A stretch of 5,495 nucleotides of DNA, taken from NCBI GenBank assembly GCA_900551265.1, contig URVL01000157.1, positions 1-5,495 of the forward strand, written 5' to 3'. The notes under the pieces are model-generated. The model saw only the letters and a list, made by a program, of their open reading frames with translations. It did no database searches and was not told where the DNA came from. The DNA is from an uncultured Eubacteriales bacterium (GTDB taxonomy: Bacteria; Bacillota; Clostridia; Oscillospirales; QAMX01). The position numbers and the translations under genes are program-made. Below, in pieces: positions 1 through 4,575 of this stretch (position 1 is the stretch's first letter; each line of letters begins with the position of its first letter).

Positions 1-129
1 CGGGGCGATGTAGAAACGCTGCAAAAATTCTTTGGGTATACGGTATCGCAGACCAAAGGAAAGCCGACAAACTCTGAATTTATTTCTATGCTTGCGGATA
101 AGCTGAGACTGGAGCTGAAATCGAGCTGA
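1..129 (+). CDS. spo0A: Sporulation transcription factor Spo0A, C-terminal end (5' truncated by window edge)
   Basis: Frame 1 is open from base 1 to a TGA at 127-129 and gives the last 42 residues of a protein whose start lies left of the window. The stretch contains [14 protein letters not shown] and ADKLRLEL, the near-invariant end of the Spo0A effector domain; Bacillus subtilis Spo0A ends with almost the same words. In the family, Spo0A is a response regulator: an N-terminal receiver is phosphorylated and the C-terminal helix-turn-helix domain then binds 0A boxes (core TGTCGAA) to start sporulation. Only the last helices of the DNA-binding domain are visible here. The match identifies the organism as an endospore-forming Firmicute. 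No canonical rho-independent terminator follows the stop, so read-through toward the T-box unit is possible. Recognition is from remembered family sequence, but the motif is long and distinctive. Confidence 0.93.
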   Translation, partial: RGDVETLQKFFGYTVSQTKGKPTNSEFISMLADKLRLELKSS

Positions 130-293
130 GGATACAGGCAGATAACGCACTGGCATGTTTAGGGTATGAATGGCATTCAGGTCCCGGCGTTTTCCCTACA
201 TATTTGGCGCGAGTCAGAGTTACCTCTCAAAATGTATCAATTTGCGAACATTCGATCCTCGTCTTTTCGTGAATAGTGCCAAAGCAGCGCCAC
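130..293. other. Intergenic stretch without a recognisable gene
   Basis: Between the spo0A stop and the next promoter I see no RNA gene and no convincing coding region. Frame 3 is open from about 102 to a TGA at 270-272, but it has no ATG or GTG with a ribosome site and its translation resembles nothing I know. A small inverted repeat, TGAATG/CATTCA with one central base (167-179), is present but has no T-run, so it is not a standard terminator. Confidence 0.5.
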
Positions 294-322
294 TTGACAT
301 GTGAAACAAAATCGGCTATACT
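294..322 (+). promoter_or_regulatory. Sigma-A-type promoter of the T-box/acyl-CoA synthetase unit
   Basis: A perfect -35 hexamer TTGACA (294-299) is followed by a 17-bp spacer and a -10 hexamer TATACT (317-322, five of six consensus bases). Transcription should start near 329, about 17 bases before Stem I of the T-box leader. Spacing and hexamers make this one of the strongest promoters in the window. Confidence 0.88.
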
Positions 323-330
323 ATTATCAA

Positions 331-344
331 TTTCACGTGTGAAA
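331..344. promoter_or_regulatory. Inverted repeat at the transcription start, possible operator
   Basis: TTTCAC and GTGAAA form a perfect 6-bp inverted repeat around a central GT. The repeat lies at or just after the predicted start point (about 329) and before T-box Stem I. A third copy of the half-site, GTGAAA, sits inside the promoter spacer (301-306). This placement would suit a repressor site, but I cannot name the protein. It might also be only a short 5' hairpin in the RNA. Confidence 0.35.
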
Positions 345-426
345 AGGCAATGACGGAGAAACCTGGCCACAGCGTTTGCAGAGAGCCGCCGGTTGGTGAA
401 AGGCGGTAACGTGAAAACCAATAGGT

Positions 427-429
427 CTC
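427..429 (+). promoter_or_regulatory. Specifier triplet CTC of the T-box (Leu), proposed
   Basis: CTC lies in the 3' side of the Stem I internal loop, immediately before a purine (G430) and the 4-bp helix TTCC/GGAG that leads to the kink-turn. CUC is also the specifier of the leuS and ilv-leu T-boxes of Bacillus subtilis. Alternatives by one-base shifts (GTC Val, TCG Ser) fit less well: GTC is followed by a pyrimidine, and tRNA-Ser has a G discriminator, which mismatches the TGGT bulge. Confidence 0.65.
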
Positions 430-558
430 GTTCCACGAGCTGCGGTGCGGAATATGTTAGTACGTGCCGACGTTTCCGCCGCGTTAGGGCGTTCGTTCGT
501 GCAGGGCATCCTTCGGGGTAAGCCTGCGGGCGACTGAGGCTGGCTTTTGCCGGCGAAA

Positions 559-589
559 AAGGGTGGTACCGCGAGTTTCTTCGCCCCTT
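559..589 (+). promoter_or_regulatory. T-box antiterminator
   Basis: AAGGG (559-563) can pair with CCCTT (585-589), and GCGA (571-574) with TCGC (581-584). This leaves the 7-base bulge TGGTACC (564-570) that binds the NCCA end of uncharged tRNA. The 3' strand overlaps the 5' arm of the terminator at 583-596, so the two folds exclude each other, as expected for this riboswitch. Confidence 0.88.
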
Positions 590-618
590 GACCAGATTTC
601 TGGTCAAGGGGCTTTTTT
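583..618 (+). terminator. Intrinsic terminator of the T-box leader
   Basis: The arm GCCCCTTGACCAGA (583-596) is perfectly repeated in inverse at 599-612 and is followed by six Ts (613-618). Reading through requires the competing antiterminator. The coding start is about 90 bases downstream. Confidence 0.95.
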
Positions 619-695
619 ATTGTCTGAGAGCGGCGCAATGATGCGGCATGAATGTGCTGCGGCAGGCTCTTTACTGCGGTGACAATGACGAATTT

Positions 696-700
696 GGAGG
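696..700 (+). promoter_or_regulatory. Ribosome binding site deciding the acyl-CoA synthetase start
   Basis: GGAGG sits 9 bases before the ATG at 710 and only 3 bases before the in-frame TTG at 704, favouring the ATG. Confidence 0.85.
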
Positions 701-709
701 TTTTTGGTA

Positions 710-2389
710 ATGTCGGACTTTATTGAAAAAACTTTGGGTGCGTGGATGGATGAGATGGCACAGCGTTATCATGACCATGAGGCAATGGTATATGTTGACC
801 GGGGTATCAGGCTGACTTATTCTCAGCTGAATGATGTGGCGCGCCAGGCGGCGAAGTCTTTGCTTGCGCTGGGTGTAAAAAAGGGTACGCATGTCGCTAT
901 ATGGGCAAATAATTATCCCGAGTGGATCTATCTGTTGTTTGCAACTGCAAAAATCGGCGCGGTTCTGGTTACGGTGAATACAAACTATAAACTCTTTGAA
1001 TTGGAATATTTGCTCCGCCAGTCCGATACGCATACTATGATGTTTATGAAAAGCCTGAAAGATGTAGATTACGTTGCAATTTGTAATGAATTGTTGCCGG
1101 AGATTGCAGAAAACGGGTCTTCTCTTGGCTTTCATACGGAGCGTCTGCCGGAGCTGCACAATCTGGTTTATCTGCCCCATGACGCAGGTGAGGAAATCCC
1201 AGAGAACTATACTTCTTGGCAGGCATTTATGGAGATGGGACGCGATATTCCGGACAGTGCATTGGAAGAAATTGAGAAGACGCTGGACTGTCATGACGTA
1301 ATCAATATGCAGTACACCTCCGGAACGACCGGTTTTCCAAAAGGCGTTATGCTGACGCATCATAATATTATTAACAATGGAAAGTGTATCGGCGATAACA
1401 TGAAAATGACGCCTGCAGACCGGCTTTTGATCACCGTACCGTTCTTTCACTGCTTTGGGCTGGTACTCTCTATTATGAACTGCATTACCCACGGCTCTAC
1501 CATGGTGCCAATTGATGTCTATAGTCCGACTAAGGTTATGGCTGCTATTGAAAAGGAACGCTGCACTGCGCTCAACGGCGTTCCGACGATGTTTATTTTT
1601 ATGCTGGAACATAAGGACTTTAAAAACTACGATTTTTCCAGTCTGCGTACCGGAATTATGGCCGGCTCTCCCTGCCCCATAAAAGTGATGAACCAGGCGA
1701 TTGAGCTGATGAATATGAAGCAGATCACCATCTGTTATGGTCTGACGGAGGCCAGCCCCGTCATGACGCAGACGAGTGTGGACGACTCCGTTGAGCACCG
1801 CGTATCGACTGTGGGACGCTGTATGCCAAATCTTGAATTAAAGGTCGTTGATCCGGAGACCGGCCTTGAGGTGCCGGACGGACAAAACGGGGAGATCTGC
1901 GTACGCGGATACAGCGTGATGAAAGGCTATTATAAAATGCCGGAGGCGACTGCTGCGGCCATTGATAAGGATGGATGGCTGCATTCCGGCGATCTCGTTG
2001 TCCGGGATCCGGACGGCTATTATAAGATTACCGGCCGTATCAAGGACATGATCATACGCGGCGGTGAAAATATTTATCCGCGGGAGTTGGAAGAACTGCT
2101 CTATACGCATCCGGCTGTCAGTGATGTTCAGGTGATCGGCGTACCGTCAAAACAATTTGGCGAAGAGGTTATGGCCTGCATTATCCTGAAAGAAGGAGAG
2201 ACTGTCACAGAAGATGAAATCAAGGCGTTTATGCTCAAAAATCTTGCCCGGCATAAGGTTGCGAGTTATGTACAGTTTGTCGACAGTTTTCCGATGAATG
2301 CTGCCGGGAAAATTCAGAAATATAAGCTGCGTGAAATGGCGGTGGAACTCTTAAAACTCCAGGATGCGGATCGTATTGAGACGGCCTGA
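710..2389 (+). CDS. AMP-forming acyl-CoA synthetase (fatty- or branched-chain acyl-CoA ligase)
   Basis: The 559-aa protein belongs to the ANL (acyl-CoA synthetase/adenylation) superfamily, which makes an acyl-AMP and then the CoA thioester in the cytosol. Visible motifs in order are the ATP/AMP loop YTSGTTGFPKG (about 202-212), YGLTEASP (343-350), GWLHSGDL (422-429), the hinge GRIKDMIIRGGENIYP (442-457) and the C-terminal catalytic lysine in AAGKIQK (K534). The length is normal and the protein looks intact. NTNYKLFELEYLLRQSD near residue 95 resembles the medium-chain ACSF2/YngI branch; substrate cannot be read from sequence. The ATG at 710 is chosen because GGAGG (696-700) lies 9 bases upstream; the in-frame TTG at 704 is too close to it. 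It is the only gene behind the T-box and ends before a strong terminator. It should therefore be expressed as a single gene when the cognate tRNA is uncharged. Confidence 0.93.
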   Translation: MSDFIEKTLGAWMDEMAQRYHDHEAMVYVDRGIRLTYSQLNDVARQAAKSLLALGVKKGTHVAIWANNYPEWIYLLFATAKIGAVLVTVNTNYKLFELEYLLRQSDTHTMMFMKSLKDVDYVAICNELLPEIAENGSSLGFHTERLPELHNLVYLPHDAGEEIPENYTSWQAFMEMGRDIPDSALEEIEKTLDCHDVINMQYTSGTTGFPKGVMLTHHNIINNGKCIGDNMKMTPADRLLITVPFFHCFGLVLSIMNCITHGSTMVPIDVYSPTKVMAAIEKERCTALNGVPTMFIFMLEHKDFKNYDFSSLRTGIMAGSPCPIKVMNQAIELMNMKQITICYGLTEASPVMTQTSVDDSVEHRVSTVGRCMPNLELKVVDPETGLEVPDGQNGEICVRGYSVMKGYYKMPEATAAAIDKDGWLHSGDLVVRDPDGYYKITGRIKDMIIRGGENIYPRELEELLYTHPAVSDVQVIGVPSKQFGEEVMACIILKEGETVTEDEIKAFMLKNLARHKVASYVQFVDSFPMNAAGKIQKYKLREMAVELLKLQDADRIETA

Positions 2390-2419
2390 CATTTCGCCGC
2401 CTTTAGGTGAATGTAATGG

Positions 2420-2453
2420 AAAAGCCTTTGTGCCACGGCACAAAGGCTTTTTT
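2420..2453. terminator. Bidirectional intrinsic terminator between acyl-CoA synthetase and the XRE gene
   Basis: AAAAGCCTTTGTGCC (2420-2434) is perfectly inverted at 2437-2451. The plus strand continues as a T-run to 2453; the minus strand ends in CTTTTCC. The minus-strand XRE stop codon (2455-2457) is right beside it. It serves both convergent genes, more strongly on the plus strand. Confidence 0.93.
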
Positions 2454-2454
2454 G

Positions 2455-2703
2455 TTAGCGCTCCGTATGAAATTCTTTCAACGGGCGGAACATCTGAGAC
2501 ATCCGGACGTGGAATACATCGCTGATCGCGCGCAGATAATCGAGCCTGCAATCTGCGCCATCCTCTATTGCTATCAGGTCCTCAAGAGGAATTCCTGTTT
2601 TTTCTGCCAGTTGTGTGATATTCCATCCACGTGAAATGCGAAGATTGCGAATGTTGTTTCTCACAATTTCAAGTTGATCCTGTGATGACTCCTTTTTAGA
2701 CAT
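2455..2703 (-). CDS. Small XRE-family helix-turn-helix regulator (82 aa)
   Basis: This 82-residue protein is little more than one Cro/C1-type DNA-binding domain. A charged N-terminal stretch (1-15) precedes helix 1, IRNLRISRGW (18-27). The helix-turn-helix, ITQLAEKTGIPLEDLIAIEDG, is at 29-49, followed by a further helix and a short tail. There is no sensor or dimerisation domain beyond the core. The ATG at 2703 has a good ribosome site, AAAGGGGGA at 2711-2719. Immediately upstream is a perfect 9-bp-arm palindrome (2720-2740), and further up a near-consensus minus-strand promoter. The gene is divergent to a second XRE gene at 2911 and converges on the acyl-CoA synthetase with a shared terminator. 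Target genes are unknown; autoregulation through the palindromes is likely from position. The HTH assignment is firm, the role is not. Confidence 0.85.
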   Translation of the reverse strand: MSKKESSQDQLEIVRNNIRNLRISRGWNITQLAEKTGIPLEDLIAIEDGADCRLDYLRAISDVFHVRMSQMFRPLKEFHTER

Positions 2704-2719
2704 ATGAAATTCCCCCTTT

Positions 2720-2740
2720 ATTTATATGATACATATAAAT
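2720..2740. promoter_or_regulatory. Perfect palindrome upstream of the minus-strand XRE gene, likely operator
   Basis: ATTTATATG (2720-2728) and CATATAAAT (2732-2740) are exact inverse copies around ATA. The site abuts the ribosome site of the 82-aa regulator. It overlaps a candidate minus-strand -10, TATATG (2732-2737), whose possible -35 is TCGACA (2756-2761, 18-bp spacer). Twofold symmetry at such a position is typical for a dimeric HTH repressor site. The binding protein is unknown. Confidence 0.6.
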
Positions 2741-2755
2741 GGTATGCCACATGAC

Positions 2756-2762
2756 TGTCGAA
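2756..2762 (+). promoter_or_regulatory. Spo0A-box-like site (TGTCGAA)
   Basis: TGTCGAA is an exact match to the 0A-box core, followed by AAAA as in many known boxes. A weaker copy, TGTCGTA, lies on the opposite strand (about 2797-2803). The first site overlaps the candidate -35 (2756-2761) of the minus-strand XRE gene. A 7-base match can arise by chance, so this remains a candidate. Confidence 0.3.
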
Positions 2763-2833
2763 AAACAGAAAAACATGTAGAAAACTGCATAATTTGTACG
2801 ACAAAAACGAAAAATGATGTAAAGACTGCTAAA

Positions 2834-2862
2834 ATTATCTCTCATATTGGGAGATAAGTCAA
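2834..2862 (-). promoter_or_regulatory. Near-consensus promoter pointing toward the 82-aa XRE gene
   Basis: On the minus strand, TTGACT (2862-2857) is followed after 17 bp by GATAAT (2839-2834). Both hexamers match five of six consensus bases. The start point would be near 2827, giving a leader of about 120 bases before the ATG at 2703. Confidence 0.7.
2835..2857. promoter_or_regulatory. Inverted repeat inside the divergent XRE promoter, likely operator
   Basis: TTATCTC (2835-2841) and GAGATAA (2851-2857) are perfect inverse copies with a 9-bp centre. The repeat fills the spacer of the minus-strand promoter and touches both hexamers, so a bound protein would block RNA polymerase. It lies about 25 bp upstream of the -10 of the plus-strand XRE gene and could influence both directions. 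Confidence 0.55.
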
Positions 2863-2881
2863 CCCCGAAATGGATAACCTA

Positions 2882-2887
2882 TATAAT
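2882..2887 (+). promoter_or_regulatory. Candidate -10 box of the plus-strand XRE gene
   Basis: TATAAT is a perfect -10 hexamer 23 bases before the ATG at 2911. No good -35 hexamer is found at 16-18 bp (for example TCAACC at 2859-2864), so the promoter may be weak or need an activator. Confidence 0.5.
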
Positions 2888-2910
2888 AAACAGGGGGTGA
2901 CTACGAGAGC

Positions 2911-3138
2911 ATGCTGTGTAAGCGTCTTCGCGATTTGCGGGAAGATAACGATCTAAGACAGGAAGACGTCGCGGCGGCTCTTGAGATTCCCACGCGCACG
3001 TATGGAAATTACGAGATGGGCGTTCGAAATGTGCCGCTGGACATCCTGGTAGCCCTGGCCAGGTATTATCATGTCAGTACGGACTATCTGCTGGGCCTGA
3101 CGGACGTTCGAAAGCCATACCCGGAAAAACAAAAATAA
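2911..3138 (+). CDS. Small XRE-family helix-turn-helix regulator (75 aa)
   Basis: The 75-residue protein consists of a single Cro/C1-type DNA-binding domain. It opens with helix 1, LCKRLRDLREDNDLRQEDVA. The HTH proper is around 16-37, with TRTYGNYEMGVRNVP matching the recognition helix and following turn. It then has the STDYLLGLTD ending common in Firmicute XRE proteins. A lysine-rich tail closes it. No other domain is present. The ATG at 2911 is the only start after an in-frame stop at 2887-2889. The purine-rich AGGGGG at 2892-2897 is a little far (13 bases), so translation may be modest. It is divergent from the 82-aa XRE gene, with two inverted repeats between them, and ends before its own terminator. 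Target and signal are unknown; a two-repressor switch or simple autoregulation are both possible. Confidence 0.87.
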   Translation: MLCKRLRDLREDNDLRQEDVAAALEIPTRTYGNYEMGVRNVPLDILVALARYYHVSTDYLLGLTDVRKPYPEKQK

Positions 3139-3167
3139 AGCGATCGGGACGGTGGCTGTAAAATAGT

Positions 3168-3207
3168 TAAGCATCCGCATGGTTAATTCCCTGGATGCTT
3201 ATTTTTA
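3168..3207 (+). terminator. Probable intrinsic terminator of the 75-aa XRE gene
   Basis: TAAGCATCC (3168-3176) pairs with GGATGCTTA (3193-3201) around a 16-base loop. The 3' side continues TTTTT after the stem. The stem is weaker and the loop longer than in the other terminators here. Confidence 0.65.
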
Positions 3208-3262
3208 TGCCGCTTTGGTACAGGGATTTTACGAATGCTTTTACTCTTCTGCAGCAGAACCA

Positions 3263-3296
3263 AAAGGGCCGGGATAATCTTATCCCGGCCCTTTCT
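3263..3296. terminator. Terminator downstream of acpP (possibly bidirectional)
   Basis: GGGCCGGGATAA (3266-3277) and TTATCCCGGCCC (3280-3291) are perfect inverse copies. Flanking AAAA on the left gives a TTTT run in the minus direction, ending acpP transcription about 40 bases after its stop. In the plus direction TTTCTT follows, so it can back up the XRE terminator. Confidence 0.88.
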
Positions 3297-3333
3297 TGAC
3301 AGGTGCTGTTGCGACTGATCTTTCACGAATGAA

Positions 3334-3561
3334 TTACATACGAGCTTCAATATAGGCGACAATATCGCCGACCTGACGAAGTTCCTGCGCATCCTCGTCG
3401 CTGACTGTAACACCAAATTCATCTTCAATACACATGAGAAGCGTCACAACGTCAAGAGAATCTGCGCCGAGGTCGCTGACAATATCTGTCGTATCCTCAA
3501 TCGTATTTTCATCCGCACCGAGCTGACTGGCAAGTATGCCGGCTACCTTTTCGAATATCAT
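3334..3561 (-). CDS. acpP: Acyl carrier protein
   Basis: The 75-aa acidic protein is a complete acyl carrier protein. The serine of GADSLD (about residue 36) is the site to which holo-ACP synthase attaches 4'-phosphopantetheine. IEDEFGVTVSDEDAQ marks helix III and its approach. In the cytosol ACP carries growing acyl chains as thioesters for the type II fatty-acid synthase. Two in-frame ATGs follow the strong AGGAGG (3568-3573): the first directly abuts it, the second (3561, giving MIFEK) is 6 bases away and is the start chosen here. A near-consensus promoter lies 38-66 bases upstream, and a strong terminator follows. No fab, plsX or rnc gene is next to it, so it is a stand-alone unit. It could be the housekeeping ACP or a second copy; nothing visible decides this. 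Confidence 0.95.
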   Translation of the reverse strand: MIFEKVAGILASQLGADENTIEDTTDIVSDLGADSLDVVTLLMCIEDEFGVTVSDEDAQELRQVGDIVAYIEARM

Positions 3562-3567
3562 GAACAT

Positions 3568-3573
3568 CCTCCT
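3568..3573 (-). promoter_or_regulatory. Ribosome binding site deciding the acpP start
   Basis: AGGAGG on the minus strand is 6 bases from the ATG at 3561 but has no spacer to the upstream in-frame ATG at 3567, favouring the shorter 75-aa product. Confidence 0.85.
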
Positions 3574-3598
3574 AAACTTTGTGCCTGATAACGTTACT

Positions 3599-3627
3599 AT
3601 CATAATACGTATTTTAGGGCGTGTCAA
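3599..3627 (-). promoter_or_regulatory. Promoter of acpP
   Basis: On the minus strand a perfect TTGACA (3627-3622) is separated by 17 bp from TATGAT (3604-3599, five of six). The start point would be near 3592, giving a short leader of about 30 bases. This strength fits the high demand for ACP. Confidence 0.88.
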
Positions 3628-3667
3628 CGGTTGTTGAAATTTTTCTATGGATAATTGAAATCCGTTC

Positions 3668-3681
3668 TGAACAAATGTTTG
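3668..3681 (+). promoter_or_regulatory. LexA operator (SOS box) of lexA
   Basis: TGAACAAATGTTTG fits the Gram-positive SOS box CGAAC-N4-GTTYG at nearly every fixed position. It overlaps the -35 of the lexA promoter, so bound LexA would repress its own gene. It is about 40 bp from the acpP -35 and probably does not block that promoter. Confidence 0.82.
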
Positions 3682-3707
3682 CTTTTTGAGAAAAGTTATG
3701 GTATAAT
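3679..3707 (+). promoter_or_regulatory. Promoter of lexA
   Basis: A perfect -10 TATAAT (3702-3707) preceded by TGG (extended -10) follows a weak -35 TTGCTT (3679-3684) at 17 bp. Transcription should start near 3714, leaving a leader of about 130 bases before lexA. Confidence 0.78.
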
Positions 3708-3842
3708 CAATTTAAAAAATCAGAGGAAGGCTTGGTACACGGGATTCATTGCTGTATTCTGTGATATCGTATGCGCGCTGTCCGCAGTCTGTGACGGCAG
3801 ATATGGCTATTTTATCAAAAAATCAAGAAAAGGAGGCGTATT

Positions 3843-4466
3843 ATGGCTTCAGCAAAACTTTCAGACAAACAGCGGGAAATTTTTGAGTACATACAGTCGT
3901 TTACACGTGAACGTGGATTTCCCCCGTCTGTGCGCGAGATTGGGGAGGCGGTAGGCCTGCGTTCTCCGTCAACGGTGCATGCGCATCTGAAAACGCTTGA
4001 CCGTGCGGGTTATATCACGCGTGACAGTCATAAAATGCGTGCGATACGTACGGCTGACGACAAGCCTGTATCGGAAAAATGGAACAGTATACCCGTATTG
4101 GGCCGTGTTACTGCAGGAGCCCCCATTTTAGCGGTCGAGGATATTGAAGGTTATGTTCCGTTTGATACGGGACATAGCACCGGGGATTTTTTTGCGCTGC
4201 GTGTGCGTGGCGACTCCATGATAAATGCGGGTATTCTGGACGGCGACACGATTGTGGTACGCCGCCAGCGTTCAGCGGAACACCGGGAGATTGTCGTGGC
4301 GCTTTTGGGTGAGGAGGCAACCGTGAAGCGTTTGTATCAGCAGGACGGAGAGTATTGGCTCATGCCGGAAAACGATGCCTATGAACCGATTAACGCAGTC
4401 GGCGCGCAGATATTGGGCAAGGTTGTCGGGCTTTACCGGGATATGACCGTCCCGGGCGCGTATTAA
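3843..4466 (+). CDS. lexA: LexA repressor, SOS regulator
   Basis: The 207-aa protein is a full-length LexA. In the cell it binds SOS boxes as a dimer and, after DNA damage, cleaves itself when RecA filaments form. The N-terminal winged helix-turn-helix is at about 1-65, with SVREIGEAVGLRSPSTVHAHL (29-49) as the DNA-reading part. The cleavage bond is A91-G92 in VTAGAPI. The C-terminal S24-type serine peptidase domain shows the catalytic serine in GDSM (S125) and the lysine in ATVKRL (K162). All key residues are present. The ATG at 3843 has AGGAGG 6 bases upstream (3831-3836). The SOS box over the promoter indicates autoregulation. No dinR-region partners such as yneA or recA are adjacent; the gene stands alone and ends before a strong terminator. 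Confidence 0.97.
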   Translation: MASAKLSDKQREIFEYIQSFTRERGFPPSVREIGEAVGLRSPSTVHAHLKTLDRAGYITRDSHKMRAIRTADDKPVSEKWNSIPVLGRVTAGAPILAVEDIEGYVPFDTGHSTGDFFALRVRGDSMINAGILDGDTIVVRRQRSAEHREIVVALLGEEATVKRLYQQDGEYWLMPENDAYEPINAVGAQILGKVVGLYRDMTVPGAY

Positions 4467-4525
4467 TGCGGAAACAGCGCTTGTTTCTCATGCCGGTGAA
4501 ATGGTAGCTGGGAACAGAATTGAAT

Positions 4526-4566
4526 AATAAAAGAAGCATGGGATTAACCCATGCTTCTTTTATTTT
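4526..4566. terminator. Bidirectional terminator between lexA and the DUF2812 gene
   Basis: AATAAAAGAAGCATGGG (4526-4542) is perfectly inverted at 4548-4564 around ATTAA. Both strands carry T-rich 3' sides, so it can end lexA and, in the other direction, the convergent membrane-protein gene whose stop is at 4576-4578. Confidence 0.92.
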
Positions 4567-4575
4567 GCGAATGAC

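Larger units (their letters stand above)
346..620 (+). ncRNA. T-box riboswitch leader, specifier probably CUC (leucine)
   Basis: The leader has all the usual T-box parts. Stem I starts with GCA/TGC (347-349/441-443) and a kink-turn-like ATGA...GAGC. GGAG (355-358) then pairs with TTCC (431-434). Higher up are the AG bulge (380-384), the GCCGCC/GGCGGT helix (385-390/402-407) and an apical loop containing GGTG (395-398). The triplet directly 5' of the purine G430 and the TTCC helix is CTC (427-429), so the specifier reads Leu. Stem II is GCGGAA/TTCCGC (447-452/474-479), followed by CGTTA (482-486), which resembles the F-box. Stem III is GCTGGC/GCCGGC (539-554). The T-box motif occupies 559-573, with TGGT at 564-567; its last U would pair with an A73 discriminator, as in tRNA-Leu. 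In this class, uncharged tRNA stabilises the antiterminator and turns the downstream gene on. The T-box class is certain; the amino acid is inferred from manual folding. Confidence 0.95.

Noticed and set aside
102..272. Plus-strand open frame after spo0A
   Set aside because: It lacks a normal start codon with a ribosome site and overlaps the certain spo0A end; the protein resembles nothing known to me.
227..638. Minus-strand open frames of 126 and 101 codons
   Set aside because: They lie over the promoter and T-box leader, whose RNA structure explains the sequence. They have no credible ribosome site and their translation is Arg/Pro/Ser-rich and family-less.
671..1798. Long minus-strand open frame of 375 codons
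   Set aside because: It is the antisense shadow of the acyl-CoA synthetase, which carries all expected motifs. Shadow frames are common opposite well-biased genes.
3247..3259. Short palindrome TTCTGC-A-GCAGAA
   Set aside because: It stands between two terminators with no promoter nearby and no T-run, so I see no role for it.
3655..3954. 99-codon plus-strand frame in the lexA leader
   Set aside because: It overlaps the SOS box, the promoter and the beginning of lexA in another frame and has no ribosome site.
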